Source: an uncultured Thalassotalea sp. (lineage in GTDB: Bacteria > Pseudomonadota > Gammaproteobacteria > Enterobacterales > Alteromonadaceae). From it: a stretch of DNA of 64,000 nucleotides. The translations under genes were made by a program, and so were the position numbers. A model generated the notes under the pieces. The model ran no database searches. It was not told where the DNA came from and saw only the letters and a list, made by a program, of their open reading frames with translations. Below, piece by piece: positions 58,351 to 64,000 of the stretch (its first letter is position 1; each line of letters starts with the position of its first letter). The DNA lies in NCBI GenBank assembly GCA_947492575.1, contig CANLNK010000012.1, positions 1 to 64,000 of the forward strand. The letters are read 5' to 3'.

Positions 58351-60183
58351 ATGTGTGGCATTGTAGGTGCAGTAGCGCAACGAGACGTAGCAACAATTCT
58401 CGTTGAAGGACTTAAAAGATTAGAATACCGCGGTTACGACTCAGCAGGTGTCGCTGTCATTGACGGTGATAACCAACTGCAGCGTGTTAGACGCTTAGGT
58501 AAAGTGCAAGCATTAGCTGATGCAATTACAGAAACGCCACTTGTAGGTGGCACCGGTATTGCTCACACCCGCTGGGCAACTCATGGTGCGCCGAGCGAAG
58601 AAAATGCGCATCCACATATTTCAAGTGACAATATTGCTGTTGTACACAACGGTATTATTGAGAATCATGAAGAACTTAGAACAAAGTTAAAGTCACTTGG
58701 TTATGTATTTACTTCTGAAACAGATACCGAAGTAATTGCCCACCTTGTTCATCACGAGTTAAAAAGCCACGACACCCTACTTTCAGCAGTGCAAAGCACG
58801 GTTAAGCAGTTAGAAGGTGCTTACGGTACAACTATCATGGATACAAATGACAAAGAACGCGTTGTTGTTGCGCGCTCTGGCAGTCCGCTTGTTATCGGTT
58901 ATGGCTTAGGTGAAAACTTTATTGCTTCAGATATGATGGCATTGTTACCTGTTACACGTAAGTTTGCATTCCTAGAAGAAGGTGATGTAGCTGAAGTAAC
59001 ACGCTTTGAAGTAAACATTTTCGACATCGATGGCAACCCAGTTATTCGCGAAGCAAAAGAGTCAGAAGTAAGTCATGATGCTGGCGATAAAGGTGAATAC
59101 CGCCACTACATGTTAAAAGAGATCCACGAACAGCCATCTGCTATCCGCAACACGCTTGAAGGTCGCTTACTTGGTGGAGAACTAAATACTGAAACCTTCG
59201 GTGACGGTGCTGATGACATCTTCAAAGAAGTTGAGCATGTACAGATTATTGCGTGTGGTACCAGTTACCATTCAGGTATGGTGGCTCGCTACTGGTTGGA
59301 AGCATATGCAGGCGTATCATGTAATGTTGAGATTGCTAGTGAGTTCCGCTACCGCAAATCACATGTGCCAAAAAATGCTTTATTAGTAACCATTTCACAA
59401 TCAGGCGAAACTGCTGACACGCTTGCTGCACTTCGTTTGGCGAAAGAACTTGGTTACCGCGCTAGTTTGACGATCTGTAACGTGCCGGGTTCGAGCCTAG
59501 TGCGTGAGTCTGATCTTGCCTTTATGACCAAAGCAGGTGCGGAAATTGGTGTTGCTTCTACCAAAGCATTCACAACCCAACTTGTTGGTTTGATGATGAT
59601 GACACTGGCGCTTGGCAAACATCACGGTATGAGCGTTGATGACCAGAAAACGATGGCGCAAGCGCTTGTCACGCTACCAAATAAGATAGAAGAGACATTC
59701 GCTTTAGCTGACGAAATCGAAGATTTGGCTGAAGACTTCGCTGATAAGCATCACTCGTTATTCCTTGGCCGTGGCGATCAATACCCAATCGCGATGGAAG
59801 GCGCGCTTAAGCTAAAAGAAATTTCTTATATTCACGCAGAAGCTTATGCCGCTGGCGAACTAAAGCATGGTCCTTTAGCGCTTATCGACGCTGAAATGCC
59901 TGTTATCGTGGTTGCGCCGAAAAACGACCTGATTGAAAAGCTAAAATCGAACGTTGAAGAAGTACGTGCTCGTGGTGGCTTAATGTATGTTTTCGCTGAT
60001 AGCGCTGCTAAGTTTGAAAGCGATGACACAATGAAAGTGATTAACGTTCCGCACTGTGACGATTTGATCGCGCCAATCGTTTACACCCTACCATTGCAGT
60101 TATTGTCTTACTACGTTGCAATTATTAAAGGTACTGACGTTGATCAACCTCGTAATCTTGCTAAGTCAGTTACTGTTGAATAA
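58351..60183 (+). CDS. glmS: glutamine-fructose-6-phosphate aminotransferase (isomerizing)
   Basis: 610 residues. Makes glucosamine-6-phosphate. The catalytic cysteine is C2 in MCGIVGA. The N-terminal Ntn amidotransferase runs to about residue 240; two SIS domains follow ([29 protein letters not shown]). It ends [10 protein letters not shown], the conserved terminus used by Tn7 as target. The accessory region begins immediately after it. Confidence 0.98.
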   Translation: MCGIVGAVAQRDVATILVEGLKRLEYRGYDSAGVAVIDGDNQLQRVRRLGKVQALADAITETPLVGGTGIAHTRWATHGAPSEENAHPHISSDNIAVVHNGIIENHEELRTKLKSLGYVFTSETDTEVIAHLVHHELKSHDTLLSAVQSTVKQLEGAYGTTIMDTNDKERVVVARSGSPLVIGYGLGENFIASDMMALLPVTRKFAFLEEGDVAEVTRFEVNIFDIDGNPVIREAKESEVSHDAGDKGEYRHYMLKEIHEQPSAIRNTLEGRLLGGELNTETFGDGADDIFKEVEHVQIIACGTSYHSGMVARYWLEAYAGVSCNVEIASEFRYRKSHVPKNALLVTISQSGETADTLAALRLAKELGYRASLTICNVPGSSLVRESDLAFMTKAGAEIGVASTKAFTTQLVGLMMMTLALGKHHGMSVDDQKTMAQALVTLPNKIEETFALADEIEDLAEDFADKHHSLFLGRGDQYPIAMEGALKLKEISYIHAEAYAAGELKHGPLALIDAEMPVIVVAPKNDLIEKLKSNVEEVRARGGLMYVFADSAAKFESDDTMKVINVPHCDDLIAPIVYTLPLQLLSYYVAIIKGTDVDQPRNLAKSVTVE

Positions 60184-60243
60184 TTACCACTAGCAATAAA
60201 AAAAAGCTGTAGACTCTAAGTAAAGATAGAAACTGTTTTAAAA

Positions 60244-60277
60244 AGCGACTTACTCAAATGAGTTAGTCGCTTTTTTT
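60244..60277 (+). terminator. glmS terminator
   Basis: Stem AGCGACTTACTCA (60244-60256) / TGAGTTAGTCGCT (60259-60271) with one mismatch, followed by a run of T to 60277. Confidence 0.88.
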
Positions 60278-60294
60278 ATTGGTTACGCAAAAGT

Positions 60295-60312
60295 ACTTGA
60301 CAAAACTTGACA
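60295..60312 (+). repeat. direct repeat ACTTGACA at the XRE promoter
   Basis: ACTTGACA occurs at 60295-60302 and again at 60305-60312, 10 bp apart, so on the same face of the helix. The second copy contains the -35 hexamer. Possible operator of the XRE domain protein; direct evidence is lacking. Confidence 0.5.
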
Positions 60313-60334
60313 GTAGCTGGCGATAATATATACT
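60307..60334 (+). promoter_or_regulatory. promoter of the XRE-protease / PIN pair
   Basis: TTGACA (60307-60312), 16-bp spacer, TATACT (60329-60334). The start codon begins at 60342, about 7 bp after the -10, so transcription should begin at or next to the ATG. There is no Shine-Dalgarno. A leaderless mRNA is predicted. Confidence 0.7.
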
Positions 60335-60341
60335 CCTCGGC

Positions 60342-61472
60342 ATGAAAAAGAGATTGAATGTTGAAACTGCCAAACAAGCAATGGACGCTGCTGGTTTAAA
60401 CCAAACTGCGGTTGCTGAACAGTTGGATGTAACAAGGGAAGCTGTATCTCAGTGGTTGAAAGCTCAGTCTTTCCCTCGTCCAAATAAACTTCTCCAGTTT
60501 GCAAAGTTGTTAGGTCTAGGTTTTGCTGATCTCGTTATTAGCGAAGAGCCTGACGCACCAGTTATTGCCTTCAGAAAAAAAGCGAATGCTAAAACCAAAA
60601 ATCACCATGTAGAAAAAGCACAGGAAACAGGTCGCTTTTTGCGTCACTTGGTTTCTTACCTGCCATTTGAAACATTAGAAATGCCACCTGTTCTTAAATC
60701 ACCCAATTGTGATTACGACTATTTACGAAAAGTAACTTCGAAAGTACGCAAAGACATCAACTTAGGCGAAACGGATACTGTAGATTTTGAGCATTTGATT
60801 CGTCGTTTTAGTGAACTTCAAGCTGTTGTTGTTCCTGTACTTTGGGGCACCAAACAACGCCACGAAAACGCTATCCATATTTTCTTACCTGACTCACAGA
60901 CAACGTGGGTTTATCTAAACTTAGATACAAACATTCATGATTTTAAATTTTGGATGGCTCATGAGTTAGGTCACTGCTTGTCGCCGTCTTTGTCTGGTGA
61001 TGAAGCCGAAGATTTTGCTGACGATTTTGCTGGCGCCTTATTATTTCCTAGTGCCCTCGCTGAAAAAGCTTATAAAGAAATAAATAATCAACGTACAAGC
61101 GCTGCAAAAATAAGAAAAGTACTAGATCTAGCCGATAAGGAAACTATTTCACCATATACCGTTATTGGGCAAGCCAATAAATATGCAACTCATGTTGGGT
61201 TACCTGAAATTATGCTTAGTAACGCATCTTTTGGCGGTGCAGTTACTAATTTCAATAAGCGCTTTTATAATTTAAGTAATGCATTATTAGGTGACATTGA
61301 ACATTTTGATGCAAGAGACTACATAAATAAAACGGAAAAAGCTTTCGAAACACCGTTCTTTGAGTTGTTAAGAAAGTATCTTAAAGAGCAAAACAAGGGA
61401 GCGGGTTACGTTCAGGCCGTAACAGATATGCCGTTATTAGATGCTCGGAGCCTTCATTCTGAGTTAACTTAA
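60342..61472 (+). CDS. XRE HTH domain fused to ImmA/IrrE metallopeptidase (antitoxin-like)
   Basis: 376 residues. An XRE helix-turn-helix at about residues 8-62 (LNQTAVAEQLDVTREAVSQW) is joined to a COG2856-type zinc peptidase with HELGH at 207-211 and a third-ligand region EAEDFADDFAGALLFP. In toxin-antitoxin surveys such fusions are paired with small toxins, often PIN-like. The next gene overlaps by one base (TAATG). Predicted leaderless. A phage-type repressor cleaved on a signal is the alternative reading, but no phage gene is near. Confidence 0.85.
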   Translation: MKKRLNVETAKQAMDAAGLNQTAVAEQLDVTREAVSQWLKAQSFPRPNKLLQFAKLLGLGFADLVISEEPDAPVIAFRKKANAKTKNHHVEKAQETGRFLRHLVSYLPFETLEMPPVLKSPNCDYDYLRKVTSKVRKDINLGETDTVDFEHLIRRFSELQAVVVPVLWGTKQRHENAIHIFLPDSQTTWVYLNLDTNIHDFKFWMAHELGHCLSPSLSGDEAEDFADDFAGALLFPSALAEKAYKEINNQRTSAAKIRKVLDLADKETISPYTVIGQANKYATHVGLPEIMLSNASFGGAVTNFNKRFYNLSNALLGDIEHFDARDYINKTEKAFETPFFELLRKYLKEQNKGAGYVQAVTDMPLLDARSLHSELT

Positions 61473-62023
61473 TGCCGCAATCGAAAATTCTCGTAGATAC
61501 CAATTCATATTTAAGGTTAGCGCAAACAGTACGTCCATTGCTGTTTGTGCCTTTTGGAAACGATGAGTATTGCCTATATATTTTGTCAGAGTTAAATGAT
61601 GAATTAGCAAATAGGCGACTTAACTCTAAGTTTCCTTGGGTTGATGATGATGAGTATGCTGATAATCGTAAGCACTTCCCAACAATTGGTCGAAGACAAA
61701 AAAAGGCAATAGAAATAAACTTTGAGTTCATTTGGGATCATGTTCAAACAGAGTTACCAGGTCCGTCTCAAGTAGATGCCTTATACATTGCATACGCAAT
61801 AGAATTAGACATACCTGTTGTAACTGACGATCAAGATATGACTGAATTAGCGTCGGTGTTTGATGTACAAGTAATGCCAACATTAGAAATACTTAAAATA
61901 ATGCATGATAACGATCATGCTGATCTAAAAAAGGTTAAATCAATTGTAGAGTATTGGCGTGCAATAGGTGACTGTCCCGCTAATTTACGCAGTGATTTGA
62001 AAAGATTTTTTCCTGATTTGTAA
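61472..62023 (+). CDS. PIN-like nuclease, probable toxin of a TA pair
   Basis: 183 residues. PIN-type acidic residues are placed as expected: D9 in ILVDTNSYLRL, glutamate/aspartate in LSELNDELA, aspartate in SQVDALYIAYA and VVTDDQDMTEL. It may belong to the DUF4411/PIN group found beside XRE-COG2856 genes; that family name is from memory. The start codon overlaps the stop of the antitoxin-like gene, so the pair is coupled. RNA cleavage is predicted from family only. Confidence 0.75.
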   Translation: MPQSKILVDTNSYLRLAQTVRPLLFVPFGNDEYCLYILSELNDELANRRLNSKFPWVDDDEYADNRKHFPTIGRRQKKAIEINFEFIWDHVQTELPGPSQVDALYIAYAIELDIPVVTDDQDMTELASVFDVQVMPTLEILKIMHDNDHADLKKVKSIVEYWRAIGDCPANLRSDLKRFFPDL

Positions 62024-62467
62024 CAGCTCTCCATAATGCCCTTGCTTACAATTCACCCAGTGCAACAATCAATACAAATAGCTGATGCTAATTAATAAAT
62101 AGTATAAGCAGCCGATTGATCATCAAACAAACCGTGTTTGTTGGCGGCAGCGAGACCTTAAGTCAGTGCAATTACTATTTTTTATAGCTTGAAAAGATGG
62201 TTCTTTGTGAAAATAGCACCCGAACGGTCACATTGAAAACATGATGGTTCGGATGCACCCACCCCTAGCCCATTTAGCTTTGAACCGTTTCGGTTACTTG
62301 GCCTCGGCTGTTTCGCCTAGTCTAAGACAAGTTACAAAGCACCGGTAAAAACGATACGCGACCCCAAAAAAGGGTGGCGCGGCAAATGCCTCATTTTTGA
62401 GTATGAGCTGACGAACAGCTCTAGTTATTGAGATTAGCTCTCAACCTGCTATTGGGTTTAACTGAGT
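62024..62467. other. hairpin-rich non-coding stretch
   Basis: 444 bp with no plausible ORF, between the convergent PIN and HTH genes. Stems: GCACCCGAAC (62216-62225) / GTTCGGATGC (62247-62256); AACCG (62283-62287) / CGGTT (62291-62295); CGCGACCC (62357-62364) / GGGTGGCGCG (62372-62381); GAGCTG (62405-62410) / CAGCTC (62416-62421). The section at 62250-62390 looks richer in GC than its surroundings. A structured RNA or relic of an element is possible. No typical T-run terminator follows any stem. Confidence 0.5.
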
Positions 62468-63166
62468 TTAAAAGGGAAGTAACTCGCTATGCAAGCTTAA
62501 CTTCATAAGCTTTTGATAAAATGAATACTCTAGGGCGTTTATGTCTTGATGAGGAAAATCGTGGATACCACGTCTTTTCAAGTTTGGTTCGCCATCACGA
62601 AGCCTTTTGCAGTATTCAGTGATGCTTTGAATCAGTTCATCAAGGCTTATGCCTTCTTTGATATTTGCCGATACCACCCAGTTAGCTTCTTCGTTACTAG
62701 AGCGAACCATTCCATCGAGCTTACTCGAAAGTTTTGCGCCTTCTGGTGTGAGTAAACCAGCTCTTAATTGTTCAACAATACAAAATTTATTATTGTGGGT
62801 AATAACTATCACTCGACTGATTGATAGGCTGCTTTTCCTATCTACAGGAGTAGATAGTTGGTGCTTAAATATTACTTCACCAGTGAGCTTCTTATATGAT
62901 GGTTTAGGGTAGCAACTTGGTTCTAATGTATCGGTGTAGGTATAAAATAGATGCTCTATCTTAGGCTTTAATAAATACTCATAATTATTGATGAAATAAG
63001 CCATTTGGCGTTCAGTCGCATTAGCTTTACCATTTCGCCATTTTGAGACCAAGGCAACGGACTTTTCACTCAAACCAGCTTTTACAGCAATATCCTTATT
63101 TCTATATCCGTTTTCTTCAATGGCTACCTTTAGTAGCTTCTTTGTGTATTTGTACTCTTTTTCCAT
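62468..63166 (-). CDS. HTH protein of unknown family
   Basis: 232 residues. An HTH-like N-terminus (residues 12-60: NGYRNKDIAVKAGLSEKSVALVSKW) resembles a Cro/XRE fold. The remainder (75-232) is not recognised and has strands such as SRVIVITHNNKFCIVEQL, perhaps a ligand or protein sensor. SD AAAGGA lies 6 nt before the ATG. Third gene after two NPNN small genes, with a terminator-like hairpin between and a TAGTGAT heptamer in its leader. Possibly the regulator of that unit. Confidence 0.7.
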   Translation of the reverse strand: MEKEYKYTKKLLKVAIEENGYRNKDIAVKAGLSEKSVALVSKWRNGKANATERQMAYFINNYEYLLKPKIEHLFYTYTDTLEPSCYPKPSYKKLTGEVIFKHQLSTPVDRKSSLSISRVIVITHNNKFCIVEQLRAGLLTPEGAKLSSKLDGMVRSSNEEANWVVSANIKEGISLDELIQSITEYCKRLRDGEPNLKRRGIHDFPHQDINALEYSFYQKLMKLSLHSELLPF

Positions 63167-63178
63167 GCAAATTCCTTT

Positions 63179-63185
63179 TAGTGAT
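63179..63185 (+). promoter_or_regulatory. TAGTGAT heptamer in the leader of the HTH gene
   Basis: Lies in TTTTAGTGATAAAA (63176-63189), an imperfect palindrome between the hairpin and the Shine-Dalgarno of the HTH gene. Same heptamer as the copies at 63593, 63613 and (reversed) 63662. Confidence 0.4.
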
Positions 63186-63189
63186 AAAA

Positions 63190-63214
63190 GGCGGAAGAGT
63201 TTACCTCTTCCGCC
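63190..63214 (-). terminator. terminator/attenuator between the NPNN genes and the HTH gene
   Basis: Perfect 10-bp stem GGCGGAAGAG (63190-63199) / CTCTTCCGCC (63205-63214) with a 5-nt loop, followed on the minus strand by TTTTATC. It lies 8 bp after the acidic NPNN gene stop and 23 bp before the HTH gene, so the HTH gene may be expressed by read-through. Confidence 0.75.
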
Positions 63215-63222
63215 ATTGTTAC

Positions 63223-63357
63223 CTAGTCACCCAAGTAACTGTCATTGTTGGGGTTATGAGCGTCAGCCCAATCATCCATGTCAGCATCGTTATTCGGGTT
63301 GTTGATGTCTGACCAAACGTCTAATTCTTCCTGAGACATATCACTAGTGTCAATCAT
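63223..63357 (-). CDS. small acidic NPNN-repeat protein
   Basis: 44 residues, too short for most gene finders, but preceded by the strong SD AAGGAG 7 nt before ATG. The C-terminal 30 residues are a tandem 15-residue repeat: WSDINNPNNDADMDD (15-29) and WADAHNPNNDSYLGD (30-44), sharing W, D, NPNND and the final D. It has 13 Asp/Glu and no Lys/Arg. It starts 10 bp after the preceding NPNN gene, and its SD overlaps that gene's stop. Function unknown. Confidence 0.75.
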   Translation of the reverse strand: MIDTSDMSQEELDVWSDINNPNNDADMDDWADAHNPNNDSYLGD

Positions 63358-63367
63358 TTGCTGCTCC

Positions 63368-63514
63368 TTACTTTTTGCCTTTAAAGCGTTGGTTGTTGGG
63401 GTTTAGTTGGTTTGAACGATTATCTAAAGCTTTTTGGTGCTCGTAGTTTGTACCACTAGTACCTTGATTACTGTTTGATTGATTAGATTTATGGTTATGT
63501 TGTTTGGTATTCAT
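63368..63514 (-). CDS. small basic Asn/Gln-rich NPNN protein
   Basis: 48 residues starting MNTKQHNHKSNQ and ending LNPNNQRFKGKK. AGGAGG lies 6 nt upstream of the ATG. 17 of 48 residues are Asn or Gln; 8 Lys/Arg against 2 acidic residues, so it is basic and probably disordered. It shares NPNN with the next, acidic protein. I recall short NPNN-containing proteins in other proteobacteria but know no function. First gene of the minus-strand unit. Confidence 0.75.
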   Translation of the reverse strand: MNTKQHNHKSNQSNSNQGTSGTNYEHQKALDNRSNQLNPNNQRFKGKK

Positions 63515-63564
63515 TATTTCCTCCTGTTAAATGAACGGAAATAACTATAAAAGATGAATTAAAA

Positions 63565-63668
63565 TAGTGACGATGATTGAAAAGTGATTCTTTAGTGATT
63601 ATCGATGAATGTTAGTGATTTTTTAGTTTCTTACTTTATTTGGCCGTTTTTTTAGTTTTTTATCACTA
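63565..63668. repeat. cluster of TAGTGAT heptamers upstream of the NPNN unit
   Basis: TAGTGAT at 63593-63599 and 63613-63619, the variants TAGTGAC at 63565-63571 and AAGTGAT at 63582-63588, and the reverse ATCACTA at 63662-63668. The spacing (17, 11, 20, 49 bp) is irregular. They lie in the promoter region of the small genes, 51-154 bp from their start. Operators for a neighbouring HTH protein are a reasonable guess. Confidence 0.5.
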
Positions 63669-63801
63669 CAATCGTATTGATTAATTTGGTTTCCAACTAT
63701 GCGGAAAATCCCGCTATATGAATGAACATTAATTAGCGGGGTAAAGGCCAACTCAGTTTCAAACTTTATTTAGAATCTACACGCATTTCTATATCACCAG
63801 A

Positions 63802-63827
63802 AAAAGCAGCGTATATCGCTGCTTTTT
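63802..63827. terminator. orphan terminator upstream of the NRAMP gene
   Basis: Perfect 10-bp stem AAAAGCAGCG (63802-63811) / CGCTGCTTTT (63817-63826), 5-nt loop, T-run on the right. No ORF on the plus strand ends before it. 63669-63801 holds short inverted repeats, for instance GCGG/CCGC near 63701-63714, so a small RNA may end here. Confidence 0.7.
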
Positions 63828-63864
63828 ATTTGCCATTGTTGTAACGTAGAGGCAATTTTCTTCT

Positions 63865-64000
63865 ATGGCTTTGTCTTTTATGCGATTTAAACTCGGTCCG
63901 GGTATATTAATTACCGGTGCATTTATTGGTCCTGGCACTATTACCACGGCAAGCTTAGCTGGCGCTAATTTCGGTTTTGCGTTGCTTTGGGCAGTTATCT
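63865..64000 (+). CDS. NRAMP family divalent metal transporter, N-terminal part
   Basis: 45 residues to the right edge, reading frame open. MRFKLGPGILITGAFIGPGT starts at residue 6, followed by ITTASLAGANFGFALLWAVI, the first membrane segment of NRAMP-type transporters with the GPG-x-T motif. The family carries Mn2+, Fe2+ or other ions with protons. Truncated by the window, so subfamily is undecided. Confidence 0.75.
   Translation, partial: MALSFMRFKLGPGILITGAFIGPGTITTASLAGANFGFALLWAVI

Noticed and set aside
60184-60341. Tn7 end next to glmS
   Set aside because: No Tn7-type end repeats or tns genes are seen; the sequence is explained by the glmS terminator and the XRE promoter.
60342-61472. 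Phage cI-type repressor marking a prophage
   Set aside because: XRE plus ImmA/IrrE peptidase fits a phage regulator, but no integrase, structural or replication gene is near, and it is coupled to a PIN gene.
62024-62467. Retron msr-msd or integron attC array
   Set aside because: No reverse transcriptase or integrase is in the window, and I could not match paired attC core sites to the hairpins.
62546-63312. Plus-strand ORFs of 69-89 codons across the HTH and NPNN genes
   Set aside because: They lack Shine-Dalgarno sequences and lie antisense to better-supported minus-strand genes.

Overview
The window is the replication-origin region of a gammaproteobacterial chromosome. Gene content, gene order and protein style fit the Alteromonadales, and I would guess Colwelliaceae (Colwellia or Thalassotalea type), but the genus is an inference. 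The DNA is moderately AT-rich. GATC sites cluster near the origin, which suggests Dam/SeqA control. Sixty-three protein genes are listed, one cut by the right edge. I see no tRNA gene or CRISPR array. The leader and tandem promoters of an rRNA operon lie at the left edge and read out of the window.

Left part (0.4-20.8 kb): the conserved yrdA / DUF1488 / aroE / hemF / tsaC / purEK / yrdD-smg-dprA / LysM / def-fmt-rsmB-trkA-trkH housekeeping block. Interleaved are a group 2 truncated hemoglobin, an OmpW porin with two FNR-like boxes, an unknown one-span membrane protein, an acyl-CoA ligase, and yigZ-pepQ. A 264-bp MITE-like element with 32-33 bp terminal inverted repeats follows pepQ.

Middle (21-52.5 kb): slt, tusA, glyQS, then gyrB-recF-dnaN-dnaA on the minus strand. 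Diverging from these on the plus strand are rpmH-rnpA-yidD-yidC-mnmE, mioC, mnmG-rsmG-parA-parB, the complete atpIBEFHAGDC operon and glmU. A typical oriC lies between mioC and mnmG, with four DnaA boxes, GATC-led AT-rich repeats and nine GATC sites. Two perfect 16-bp parS palindromes are embedded in the recF coding sequence, each translated as MFHVKH, so centromere, origin and parAB lie within about 14 kb.

Right part (52.5-60.2 kb): four minus-strand envelope or signalling genes (MltC-like lytic transglycosylase, TlpA-like thioredoxin, alpha/beta hydrolase, chemoreceptor) separate glmU from the DeoR-type regulator plus glmS pair.

Accessory part (60.3-63.8 kb), directly downstream of glmS, the classical Tn7 attachment neighbourhood. 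It holds an XRE-ImmA/IrrE protease gene with a probably leaderless mRNA overlapping a PIN-like nuclease gene (toxin-antitoxin-like), and a hairpin-rich non-coding stretch. It also holds a minus-strand unit of two tiny genes that share an N-P-N-N motif, one protein basic and one acidic with a tandem 15-residue repeat, followed by a hairpin and an HTH protein gene. Several TAGTGAT heptamers surround that unit. It is the best candidate for an undescribed system here. The start of a NRAMP-type metal transporter ends the window.
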